Assembly (NCBI RefSeq): GCF_003443675.1
Contig: NZ_CP031963.1
Span: forward strand, 1,759,501 to 1,823,500
Reading direction: 5' to 3'
Length of the DNA stretch: 64,000 nucleotides
DNA from: Aquimarina sp. BL5
GTDB lineage: Bacteria; Bacteroidota; Bacteroidia; Flavobacteriales; Flavobacteriaceae
This document shows, one piece after another, positions 18,013-26,927 of the stretch. The notes beneath the pieces were generated by a model that searched no databases, was not told the DNA's origin, and saw only the letters and a list, made by a program, of their open reading frames with translations. Every line of letters starts with the position of its first letter. Positions within the stretch are counted from its first letter, which is position 1. Both the position numbers and the translations under genes were made by a program.

Positions 18013-19701
18013 TTAATTATCCCAAAATACTTTATACGTTGTTGGATCTTTTTGGTTAGGCGCGTTTTGATTAAGGTTTAGTTCCCTCTGTGGCCAGAAC
18101 AATGAAACCTGAAAATCATTATTTAAAACTGTTAAATTGTCAACCAAAGGAAAGCCATCAGCATTATCCAACTGATATTCTGGAGAAGGTCCATTAGGAT
18201 CCACTAAAATAGGGTAACCTGTTCTTCGATAATCATTATATTGATCCATCGGATCTCCAAATGTTGCCACCCATTTTTGCGTCATTATAATTTCTAATCG
18301 TTTGTCAATACTGGCAGCAGCGAATTCAGCATCTATAGTATCCATAAATGTGGTTACAGCAGTGGATCCAGATAGTACAGGTACTGTCTGAGATGTACCC
18401 GTTCCTACCACCACTTGATCAACTTTAGCAAAGCTTGCTGTCATAGCTTCTCTTAGTTTTGCTCCCGCATCACCTGGTATTAAACCGACCTGTATTAGTT
18501 CTGCCTGGATATATAAAAACTCGTCATATGTAAGAATTCTTTTAGGAGCCACACCAGTGCCACTTGTAATTGTTCTGGCAAATCCAGCACCGTCATCATA
18601 ACGTCCTCCACAAGGAAAAATACCAGGAAAAGTTGCATCATTTTGTACCGCACCGTCTCTATCAGGACCAATACTTCCAAATCGAATACTAAAAAAACCA
18701 GTTGATGCATCCCAATAATCCGCATTTGGATCACCAGTAACGGTATCCCCCTGATCTCTAGGAAACTGCCCAGGTAACAATTGGTTTACGAAATAGTAAG
18801 GCAGTCTTGGGTCCGGATTCGTTGTATGAATGTTAGGATTTACTCCTAATAATATTTCATAAAACCAAGGACTTGCATATTTTGTTACTTGTGCACCACC
18901 ATAAGCATCCAAAAAAAGTCGATTACGTTCGTCTGCAGGTGCTTGAGCAGCAGTATGATTAAACTGAAAATCATCGGCATTGGAAGACATGAAATTATTC
19001 TCCGTAATTAATGCATCAAAATCTGCTTGATTAAATAAAGAAGAAAGACGTATTTGATTATATAATTTCAGTTTCAATGTATTTGCAAATCTTATCCAAG
19101 TTGCATTGGATCCTCCATAAAATAAATCATCTGCACCCGGAGCTAATCCTTGTCCGCTTTGGATATTCACCTTTCCAGAATCAATCAGATCTAATACATT
19201 TTGATATATTACTTCTTGATCATCAAAAACTGGACTTACCGTACCTAACTCTAAGCCAGTCGCGTCAGAGAAAGGTACGTCTCCCCATAAATCTACAGCT
19301 ACGGACATTAAATAAGCTTTCAGTATTTCGGCATAGCCAACATACACTAAATCTCCAGTTTCACTGGCTTGTGCAATTAATGTTTCGATATCTGTAAGTC
19401 CCAAATACACATTATTCCAATCGTTATTTACTAAAATGTTATCAGCTTTTGTACCATACTGATCTTGTTCTCCCCGGGACGTAAATTGATGTGTATATAC
19501 CTGAAGTATATTTGCACTAAAGAATTGAAAATCTGCAACGGATCCAATATTTACTTCAATACCTGTTAACAATTGGTTGATGGATGCCACTGTAGGGTTA
19601 TCGGTATCTGTATCCACATCCAAATAATCACTGCAACTCAGAACCATAAATGAGCATGAGATAGCAACAAAAAATTTCCATTTATATAATATATTTTTCA
19701 T
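18013..19701 (-). CDS. SusD/RagB-type outer-membrane nutrient-binding lipoprotein (SusD-like_2 group)
   Basis: 562-aa partner of the SusC channel, holding ligand over the pore at the cell surface. The lipoprotein signal is MKNILYKWKFFVAISCSF followed by MVLSCS, with the lipidated Cys about residue 23. Family marks include DVDTDTDNPT near the N-terminus, TPR-like helices, NATWIRFANTLKLKLYNQIR and the C-terminal GDPMDQYNDYRRTGYP typical of the SusD-like_2 subgroup. The frame is open for 49 codons further upstream, inside susC, but the start at 19701 is clear because it creates the signal peptide and lies 10 bp after the susC stop. SusD-like_2 pairs are often not tied to polysaccharide loci, so starch as ligand is uncertain. 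Confidence 0.92.
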   Translation of the reverse strand: MKNILYKWKFFVAISCSFMVLSCSDYLDVDTDTDNPTVASINQLLTGIEVNIGSVADFQFFSANILQVYTHQFTSRGEQDQYGTKADNILVNNDWNNVYLGLTDIETLIAQASETGDLVYVGYAEILKAYLMSVAVDLWGDVPFSDATGLELGTVSPVFDDQEVIYQNVLDLIDSGKVNIQSGQGLAPGADDLFYGGSNATWIRFANTLKLKLYNQIRLSSLFNQADFDALITENNFMSSNADDFQFNHTAAQAPADERNRLFLDAYGGAQVTKYASPWFYEILLGVNPNIHTTNPDPRLPYYFVNQLLPGQFPRDQGDTVTGDPNADYWDASTGFFSIRFGSIGPDRDGAVQNDATFPGIFPCGGRYDDGAGFARTITSGTGVAPKRILTYDEFLYIQAELIQVGLIPGDAGAKLREAMTASFAKVDQVVVGTGTSQTVPVLSGSTAVTTFMDTIDAEFAAASIDKRLEIIMTQKWVATFGDPMDQYNDYRRTGYPILVDPNGPSPEYQLDNADGFPLVDNLTVLNNDFQVSLFWPQRELNLNQNAPNQKDPTTYKVFWDN

Positions 19702-19711
19702 ACTGTTTTTT

Positions 19712-22700
19712 TTAAAAGGATAAATTAAGTCTAAAACCATATCGTTTAGATGTAGGCGCTGAGGAATTCTCGATTCCTTGAATTCTAGAAGAACCAAAAC
19801 TTGTAACTTCCGGGTCAAAATTGGTATACTTAGGAACATTGGGAGCAAAATACCACAAGTTATTACCTAGAACACTTAAGCTTATTTTTCCGAATGGTGT
19901 TGATTTTAAAAACTCTTTAGGCAGATCATAGGTTAAACTCAATTCTCGTAATCGATAGACAGTTCCATCGTATACAGAACCTTCTGCTACTGTATTGATT
20001 CCAAATGTATTTCCTCCTGCTGGTGAGAAATATAATTCATTAGTATCTATCTGCGTCGTATTAGGTATTTTATTACCGTTAGCATCTAGAATAGGATTTC
20101 CTTGATTGTCACCATAAAAACCAGGTATGATAAATGTACGTTCTCTATCTTCTGTATCTCTTGTAACTCCTCTACCTAATAATGAGTTAATACTAATTGA
20201 TTGTATATCTCCGCCCTCTTTCCAATCAACCTGAGCTCGAAGGGATAAACCTTTATAAGAAATAGTATTTATAAAGCCCATTCTAAAATCTGGATTAGGG
20301 TCTCCTACGATTCCATTTTCTAAATCTTGTACAATTCCACCTCCGGATTGATTGATTAGAAAATTACCTTCATCATCCCTGGCGAATCTAGATCCATAAA
20401 ACACACCAAACGGTTGTCCAACTATAGCATGAGCGACTTGATTAGGGTCTAACTGAATTCTTTCTAGTCCATCTACTAATTCTGTAACCTCATTCTCGTT
20501 CTTAGTAAATGTTGTAAAAAGTTCCCATCTAAAATTTTCGGTTCTTATAGGAACTAATGTTAAACCAATTTCTACACCAGTATTCTGCATCTCTCCTATA
20601 TTAGTATTAAAAGTGGTAAATCCACTAGAAGAAGGAACACTTACCGGAGAAATTAAATCAGTAGTAGTTTTTTTATACCAACTGAAATCAATAATTGCTC
20701 TTTGGTTGAAAAATTCTAGATCCGCACCAATTTCTATTTCATCTGTAAACTCTGGAGTAATCTCCTGATCTCCTAAAAACAAGTTGTTATTAATTACTGG
20801 GATACCATTAAAAGCATTTCCTGAAGCGAATGTTCTATTTAAAAATTCTGCAGGAGCGTCATTACCTACGGAAGCATACCCTGCTCTTAGCTTACCAAAT
20901 GTTAACACCTTACTATCCAAATTAAAAGCATCGGTGAATATTAAAGATACACTTGCCGATGGATAAAAATAGGATTGATTATTTTTAGGTAAAGTAGAAC
21001 TCCAATCATTTCGACCAGTCGCATTTAGAAATAAATAATTCTTATAGGATAAACTTACATCTCCAAATACACCTATATTACGGGACCTAGTATCATTATC
21101 TAATATGAAACCGCCAATATTTTTAGTAACATTAATGGTATTCGCAATAGTAAATATTCCTGGAGATTTAAAATTAGTTCCCTGAAATGCAACACGGCTT
21201 GTAGTATTTTGTAATACATTATTACCTAGAATAGCGGTTAGATTTATATCATCAGTTAAATCATAATTAAAATTAACTAATAACGTAGATTCCAAGTCTT
21301 CATTGATAAAATCATCCGTTGTAACAGACCCTAAACCATTATTAGCTCTGGAGCCTAAATCTCTAATTTGTTTTCTTTTTAGATTATACTTATTAAAACC
21401 TACACGATATGTCACTGATATATTATCATTAAAATCATATCCTAAATTCACGTTTGCTACAATTCTGTCGGTATCTGTAATAATTTGATCGTGTTTCCAA
21501 GACCATAATGGGTGATCCCAACCATTATTAGGAGTAAGTGATGCTCCTGTAATAGGATTCTCAAAAGGTAAAGAAGTATCCCAGGCTCTACCTAACCATA
21601 ATGTTCTAGCGAAAGAAGATGCAGAACCGGCGAATTGATTGTTACCGAAAAAACCACCTACCTGTTCTGTTTCAGAATAACTGAACGTAGATCCTATTCT
21701 AATACCATTAAGTAATTTAAAATTACCTCCAGCGGCTACAGATGTTCTATCATATGTATTAAATGGGATATATCCGTCTTGATTCAAATCAGAAACAGTT
21801 ACACTAAAATTCCCATCTTCTCCTGAATACGACATATTGATAGAATTATCAAAAACAGTTCCTGTTCTAAAAAGATTTTTGACGTTATCAGGTTGAGCTT
21901 CATAAGGAACTGTTGGTCCTATCTCTGGAAATGCATTAAGTATATTTGGCCAAGTTGGTATTGTTTCCAATGAATCGAAACGCGGTCCCCAAGAACCATT
22001 TGCATTTAAGTAACTAAAATTAACTCCATTACCATATGTATTTTGATACTCGGGTAAGTTTGCTATATTTTCAAAATAGGTTCCTGAAGATACTGAAACT
22101 GATAATTTATTATTAGTCGATCCTTTCGTAGCGCCTGTTTTGGTAGTTACTACAATCACACCACCTGTTGCTCTTGAGCCATATAATGCAGCCGCAGCTG
22201 TACTTTTTAGAACCGTAATTGATGCTATATTATTGGGATCTAACGAAGATAATCCTGATTCATAACCACCACCTCCGGTTGTTTGCCTAGAAGTAGTTAC
22301 TTGTGAGTTATCATAGGCAACTCCATCAACTATTATTAATGGTTGACTTGCACCTCCTAAGGTTGTAGCTCCTCTTATGTTGATCTGATTTGATGCTCCT
22401 GCTACACCTGTAGATAGGTTCACATTTACTCCAGGCACTTTACCTGCTAAGGATCGTATCAAATCCGGCTCAGAATTCTCCAGAACATCATCAGTTTGGA
22501 CAGTACTTACTGCATATCCTAACTTTTTAGAGTTTCTGGTAATACCAAAAGCAGTTACCACTACTTCTTCTAACTGTGCCGCATCTTGTGCCAAAGCTAC
22601 ATTAATTGTATTACTATCGGCTACGACTATTTCTTGTGTTAGAAAACCTATATAACTAAAAACTAATATTGCTCCCCTATTGGCAGGAATAGAATAATTA

Positions 22701-22873
22701 CCGTCAAAATCGGTTTGTGTTCCGTTAGTCGTATTCTTAATTACAATGTTCACTCCGGGTAAGGGTACTCCTAGATCATCCGCCACCGTTCCGGAAATTC
22801 TTTTTTGTTGTGCTAATGAAATGCTTGACATAAAAAAAGCAAGCACCAGCAACTTGTAATGATGTACTTTCAT
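19712..22873 (-). CDS. SusC/RagA-type TonB-linked outer-membrane transporter
   Basis: 1053-aa TonB-dependent channel that imports large nutrients with SusD. Order: signal peptide (1-21, ending SISLAQ); a CarboxypepD_reg-like Ig domain (about 25-95) with GTVADDLGVPLPGVNI; a TonB box-like stretch and LEEVVVTAFGI; plug domain with PDLIRSLAGKVPGVNV and TLGGASQPLIIVDG; then a large beta-barrel ending LNLSF with a C-terminal aromatic residue, as expected for BAM recognition. It is first in a susC-susD-lipoprotein operon. The N-terminal signalling extension of anti-sigma-regulated TonB receptors is missing, so regulation is more likely by the nearby AraC-type protein or another system. Confidence 0.95.
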   Translation of the reverse strand: MKVHHYKLLVLAFFMSSISLAQQKRISGTVADDLGVPLPGVNIVIKNTTNGTQTDFDGNYSIPANRGAILVFSYIGFLTQEIVVADSNTINVALAQDAAQLEEVVVTAFGITRNSKKLGYAVSTVQTDDVLENSEPDLIRSLAGKVPGVNVNLSTGVAGASNQINIRGATTLGGASQPLIIVDGVAYDNSQVTTSRQTTGGGGYESGLSSLDPNNIASITVLKSTAAAALYGSRATGGVIVVTTKTGATKGSTNNKLSVSVSSGTYFENIANLPEYQNTYGNGVNFSYLNANGSWGPRFDSLETIPTWPNILNAFPEIGPTVPYEAQPDNVKNLFRTGTVFDNSINMSYSGEDGNFSVTVSDLNQDGYIPFNTYDRTSVAAGGNFKLLNGIRIGSTFSYSETEQVGGFFGNNQFAGSASSFARTLWLGRAWDTSLPFENPITGASLTPNNGWDHPLWSWKHDQIITDTDRIVANVNLGYDFNDNISVTYRVGFNKYNLKRKQIRDLGSRANNGLGSVTTDDFINEDLESTLLVNFNYDLTDDINLTAILGNNVLQNTTSRVAFQGTNFKSPGIFTIANTINVTKNIGGFILDNDTRSRNIGVFGDVSLSYKNYLFLNATGRNDWSSTLPKNNQSYFYPSASVSLIFTDAFNLDSKVLTFGKLRAGYASVGNDAPAEFLNRTFASGNAFNGIPVINNNLFLGDQEITPEFTDEIEIGADLEFFNQRAIIDFSWYKKTTTDLISPVSVPSSSGFTTFNTNIGEMQNTGVEIGLTLVPIRTENFRWELFTTFTKNENEVTELVDGLERIQLDPNQVAHAIVGQPFGVFYGSRFARDDEGNFLINQSGGGIVQDLENGIVGDPNPDFRMGFINTISYKGLSLRAQVDWKEGGDIQSISINSLLGRGVTRDTEDRERTFIIPGFYGDNQGNPILDANGNKIPNTTQIDTNELYFSPAGGNTFGINTVAEGSVYDGTVYRLRELSLTYDLPKEFLKSTPFGKISLSVLGNNLWYFAPNVPKYTNFDPEVTSFGSSRIQGIENSSAPTSKRYGFRLNLSF

Positions 22874-22909
22874 AGATTAAATTTTTTCAATAATTACATT
22901 AAAGAGATG

Positions 22910-23021
22910 ATGTAATCATAAAAGGATGGCAAGAATATCTTGATGGCTAACTCAAATATTACATTTCATAAAACTTGAACAAAGTTTATGCAGAAATTGC
23001 TCACCCTTGTTATGATTACAT
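22910..23021 (-). promoter_or_regulatory. Pair of inverted 12-mers upstream of susC
   Basis: ATGTAATCATAA at 22910-22921 recurs exactly as its reverse complement TTATGATTACAT at 23010-23021, 37 to 148 bp ahead of the susC start. Centre-to-centre distance is 100 bp. Such paired sites could bind a dimeric regulator with DNA looping; no regulator is known for them. No clear -7 box was found here. Confidence 0.4.
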
Positions 23022-23080
23022 TGTAAAAGAAGTAATAGAAAGCATAAAGTAAGGCAACCCTGATCAAGGTTTACCTTTAC

Positions 23081-23117
23081 CGAATAAACTTTACTTTTTC
23101 CGAAGAAAGTTTACTTA
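23081..23117. repeat. Two short direct repeats with 20-bp period
   Basis: CGAATAAACTTTACTTT (23081-23097) and CGAAGAAAGTTTACTTA (23101-23117) match at 14 of 17 positions with a period of 20 bp, roughly two helical turns. They lie in the 380-bp gap between susC and the IS982 transposase. They may be operator half-sites or chance repeats. Confidence 0.3.
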
Positions 23118-23182
23118 AAATGTTAAGGAAATAAGGCAAGTAAGCTTTTTGCATATTCAGACAGAATTATCTGATTGTATCT

Positions 23183-24142
23183 GTTGTGCATTTAGAAAAA
23201 GTTGTGCAAACTGCTAAAAGGCAATAAATTGTAGTTACCACACAACAATTAAGATGCACAACTTTAAAACAAATTACGATAAAATATTAGAGGTCTTAAA
23301 AAGTTTGGGCGTAAAATCAGATTATTTATGTCAAATTCGTGAACCTAAACTACTTGATATTGAACTTGTAGCGATTGATTTAACATCAGAATATATGAGT
23401 ATTGATAGTGAGTATCAAATTTTTCGTGTTTTACCTTCAAGTTTGTCTTGCAAAATAGAACGAAGTGTTTACAATAGACGAAAGAGAAAGTTATTTGCTT
23501 TCAGAGAAATCATACGTAAACAAATGACTATTAAATTGAATGCATCCGAGAATTGCTTCATTGTAGATAGTATGCCACTGGAAGTTTGTAAGTTATCCCG
23601 TAGTTCAAGAAGTAAGATCTGTAAGGAAGTGCTTTATAGTCAACCTGTCAAAGGGCATTGTGCTAGTCAATCTATTCATTATTATGGTTATAAGCTTCAT
23701 GCGGTTTGTTCTGCTCAAGGAGTTGTTGAGAGTTTGGATATTAGTCCAGCCTCAGTTCACGATGTAAATTATCTTAAGGATATGCAAGGCCAATTGAAAG
23801 ATTGTATTTTATTAGGAGATAGAGGTTATTTGTCTGCTGAATATCAATTGAATCTATTTGAAACCTATAATGTAAAGATTGGAAACCCCTATGAAGAACA
23901 ATCAGATTAATTATAAAGAACAACTCTATATATTCAAAAAATCAAGAAAAAGAATAGAAACCTTGTTCTCTCAATTATATGATCAATTTATGATTCGTAG
24001 AAATTACGCTAAATCCTTTAATGGATTTAAAAATAGAATTTTGTCCAAAATCACAGCAATGACAGTTATTCAGTACATCAATAAATTCTCATACAATAGA
24101 AACATTAATAATTTAAAAGTAAATATTACCTAAATGTACAAC
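23183..24142 (+). mobile_element. IS982-family insertion sequence, degenerate
   Basis: About 960 bp, bounded by imperfect terminal inverted repeats: GTTGTGCATTTAG (23183-23195) and CTAAATGTACAAC (24130-24142; its reverse complement differs at one of 13 positions). Length and single transposase gene fit IS982. The exact outer ends and a target-site duplication could not be fixed. It sits between susC and the AraC-type gene. The transposase is frameshifted. Confidence 0.75.
23254..24133 (+). pseudogene. IS982-family transposase, inactivated by a one-base frameshift
   Basis: The product is split between two frames. The first (23254-23910) encodes the N-terminal part with D105 in IVDSMP and D189 in LGDRGYLS, plus the family motif YYGYKLHAVCSAQGVV. 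The second (23879-24133) restarts with PMKNNQINYK and contains the catalytic E in KRIETLFSQL and the conserved YAKSFNGFKNRI. One extra G at about 23881-23882 (ATTGGAAACC) would restore the frame if removed, giving an ordinary IS982 transposase of about 290 residues. The DDE triad is therefore divided between the pieces. IS982 is not known to use programmed frameshifting, so this looks like a recent loss of function; a sequencing error is the main alternative. Confidence 0.85.
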
Positions 24143-24168
24143 GGGTTAATATTATGTTTCGATATACG

Positions 24169-25686
24169 TTAAGCTACAAATGATTTAACATATTCTGACG
24201 GAGTTATTTGATTATATTTCTTGAAAGATTTATTGAAAGTTACTTTATTATTAAAACCAACTTCATAGGCTACATCGATAATATTAAAGTTCTTACGCCT
24301 TTCTCCTTTTAATAGTTCTTTTGCTTCTTCGATTCTAGACTTATTTATCAATTCAAAAAAGTTTAGATCAAAATGTTCATTTATAATCTGAGAAGTATTA
24401 TGCCTAGTAGTATCCAAATATTTCGCTAATTTCTGAAGTGTAATATCATTTTGCTTGTAAATTTTCTTTTCATCAAGAAGATATTGCAACTTTTCTTTTA
24501 ACTCTAGCGATAAACTTTCAGTAAGGCCAGATTTCTTATACTTATCGATTTCTGGAGGAATATTATTTTTAATCAATCTTAAAACACCAAAAACACTTGG
24601 TTGAACAAAAGCGGTATAGCCAACATATAGTACAAGTAACGCCATGGATACAATCTGAACGTAAAACAAAAAACCGCTAAGAATTTGTTTTATAATTAAT
24701 ATTGAATATATACCGTAAGAAACTATATAAATAGAACAGAAAACAACAATATTTCTCTGCCAGTTAAACACTATTTTGGAAAAGTATTTATTAATCTTAA
24801 TAGAATTAAAGTACATTTTTATAACGAAACCTCCATAAATTAATAGCGATATTAATTTAGAAACTGATATTAGATTTATATAAGGTCTCTCTTTATTAAA
24901 TATTATCCTTAGTTTTTCATCAGACGGCAAACTGTAAATTGGAAACAATAAAACTATCAATAATAAAGAAGGTACTAAATGCAATAAATCCAGACGTTTA
25001 AACCTATAACCTATAGTAACTCTTTTAAAATAAAAATAGATAAGAGGACCATATAAGAAAGAAAACATTGTAGACATATAAAACACATGTGGCATATAGT
25101 ACTGATAATTAGAAAAATACAAGCCAATATGAATGATAAAAAATGAATGTATCAATATAAAAGCACTCATCAATAAATTAGCAACTCTGTCTGATTTTTC
25201 TCTAAAATTTAAAACTATAGATATAAAAAAACCTATGAACGCAACATAAAAGCAGAAAATTGACCATAATCCAACTTGTTTGAGATACGTGTCTGCGAGT
25301 ACTTGGTATTCTTCAGAATCATTAATTACATCAAAGTAACTATGTTCTACAAAAGAGGGATCTAAACTTGTTAGAACATATTTATGTATGTATTTACTAG
25401 CAAGTTCTGGTTGATTGCTCTTAGCATAGGAAAATGCTAATTTTTTAAATACTGCTAAAGAATCTTGTGTTCCATGTTTTAAGACTTTCTCATAATTTTT
25501 AATAGCTAGAGCATACCTATTATTGTCATAATATTTCGTTGCAGAAATTATGAGTTCATTAAATTCGGTGCCTCCATTATTTAACGTATTTATCTTATCA
25601 GGATTACTAAATAAAGATGATGAAATAAAGAGAAAAATAAAGGCACTAAAAAATGGTTTTAATATTATTTTTTTTGAGTTAGCCAC
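24169..25686 (-). CDS. Membrane-bound AraC-family transcription regulator with TPR-like sensor part
   Basis: 505 aa. Order: signal-like segment (about 10-27, ending SSSLFS); a small TPR-like helical part (about 45-110); about seven transmembrane helices (about 135-360); and a cytoplasmic AraC/XylS double helix-turn-helix (about 405-500) with ITLQKLAKYL, FFELINKSRIEEAKELL and the diagnostic FNIIDVAYEVGFNNKVTFNKSFKKY. Such proteins couple an external or membrane signal to transcription and are common in Bacteroidota. The start is GTG at 25686 (MANSKKIIL). Only 35 bp separate its stop from the IS982 transposase reading frame, so the IS landed close to its 3' end. Control of the nearby susC operon is plausible by location only. 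Confidence 0.87.
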   Translation of the reverse strand: MANSKKIILKPFFSAFIFLFISSSLFSNPDKINTLNNGGTEFNELIISATKYYDNNRYALAIKNYEKVLKHGTQDSLAVFKKLAFSYAKSNQPELASKYIHKYVLTSLDPSFVEHSYFDVINDSEEYQVLADTYLKQVGLWSIFCFYVAFIGFFISIVLNFREKSDRVANLLMSAFILIHSFFIIHIGLYFSNYQYYMPHVFYMSTMFSFLYGPLIYFYFKRVTIGYRFKRLDLLHLVPSLLLIVLLFPIYSLPSDEKLRIIFNKERPYINLISVSKLISLLIYGGFVIKMYFNSIKINKYFSKIVFNWQRNIVVFCSIYIVSYGIYSILIIKQILSGFLFYVQIVSMALLVLYVGYTAFVQPSVFGVLRLIKNNIPPEIDKYKKSGLTESLSLELKEKLQYLLDEKKIYKQNDITLQKLAKYLDTTRHNTSQIINEHFDLNFFELINKSRIEEAKELLKGERRKNFNIIDVAYEVGFNNKVTFNKSFKKYNQITPSEYVKSFVA

Positions 25687-25962
25687 ACAATTATTACTAA
25701 ATAATTATACATCCTAATTTACGATAACTTTTTTAAAAATTCATCACAACAACGGATGTCCCGATAATATTTTACCTAAAAACACAGCAAAATAAGGGTG
25801 TTCCGAATACAAAATAATTTAAATAAAATATGGTTAAACCGTAAGATTTATGTGAAAATATGAGAAATTATCACTTTCTAATCATCAATAAAGTGGGGAA
25901 AACATACAAAATATCCAAATGTTAATTTTTACTAAAGAAGAACATCAAACTCTAAGTTATGA

Positions 25963-26736
25963 TCATATTTTTTTTGCTTCTTCCCAAAACACATCCATTT
26001 CGGCCAATGTCATATCTTTCAAACTCTTACTTTTTTCTTTAGCTTTTTCTTCTAAATATTGAAATCGTTTTATAAATTTTTTATTAGTTCGTTCCAACGC
26101 GTCTTCAGGATTTATATTTAAAAAACGTGCATAATTGATCATTGAGAATAGTACATCTCCAAATTCAGATTCTATTTTGTCTTGATTATGTTCATCAATT
26201 TCATGCTGTAATTCTGCAAGCTCTTCTTGTAATTTCTCAAATACTTGTTGTGGTTCTTCCCAATCAAATCCAACTCCAGCAACTTTATCTTGTATTCTGC
26301 TAGCCTTTACTAATGCCGGTAGAGACATCGGAACTCCTTCTAAAACACTTTTCTTACCTTCTTTTAGTTTTAAGTTTTCCCAATTTCGCTTTACATCTTC
26401 TTCATTAGCAACCTTTACATCACCATAAATATGTGGGTGACGACTAATAAGTTTTTCACATATTTCATTAGCTACATCCGAAATATCAAAATCTCCAGTT
26501 TCACTTCCTATTTTAGCATAAAAGACAATATGCAATAATAAATCCCCAAGTTCTTTTTTAACCTCTTCAAGGTCATTATCCAAAATAGCATCTCCTAATT
26601 CATAGGTTTCTTCTATGGTAAGATGACGCAGTGATTGTAAAGTTTGTTTTTTATCCCAAGGACATTGTTCTCGCAGTTCATCCATAATAGTGAGCAAGCG
26701 ATCAAAAGCTTTTAATTGGTTCTCTCTGGAATTCAT
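25963..26736 (-). CDS. mazG: Nucleoside triphosphate pyrophosphohydrolase
   Basis: 257-aa MazG-type enzyme that removes non-canonical or excess NTPs, releasing pyrophosphate. Two tandem MazG domains are visible. The first (about 20-120) has CPWDKKQTLQSL, the metal-binding EETYELGDAI and ELGDLLLHIVF. The second (about 150-240) begins KASRIQDKVAGVGFDWE and contains EEELAEL-like acidic helices and ESEFGDVLFSMINYARF. This is the usual full-length two-domain arrangement. In several Flavobacteria mazG follows def and DUF5606; here those genes lie 14 kb away, which suggests local rearrangement, though I recall the gene order only from general knowledge. Confidence 0.93.
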   Translation of the reverse strand: MNSRENQLKAFDRLLTIMDELREQCPWDKKQTLQSLRHLTIEETYELGDAILDNDLEEVKKELGDLLLHIVFYAKIGSETGDFDISDVANEICEKLISRHPHIYGDVKVANEEDVKRNWENLKLKEGKKSVLEGVPMSLPALVKASRIQDKVAGVGFDWEEPQQVFEKLQEELAELQHEIDEHNQDKIESEFGDVLFSMINYARFLNINPEDALERTNKKFIKRFQYLEEKAKEKSKSLKDMTLAEMDVFWEEAKKI

Positions 26737-26927
26737 AGATATGATTTTACATCAAAAGTAAGGATAATAAGATGTAACGTATAATTTGATTATAAAAGTA
26801 GTTTTATTAAAAAAAAGAGTAGTTTCGAGGTTTACTTAATATAGCATATTCTATACTCGTCCTATAAAAATTCTTTTCGCTTGGTACTTGTAAACAAATA
26901 TTAATCCGGTATCTAGTAATTGTCGGT

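Noticed and set aside
18013..19848. Longer susD starting at 19848
   Set aside because: The extra 49 codons lie inside susC and would hide the lipoprotein signal that starts at 19701.
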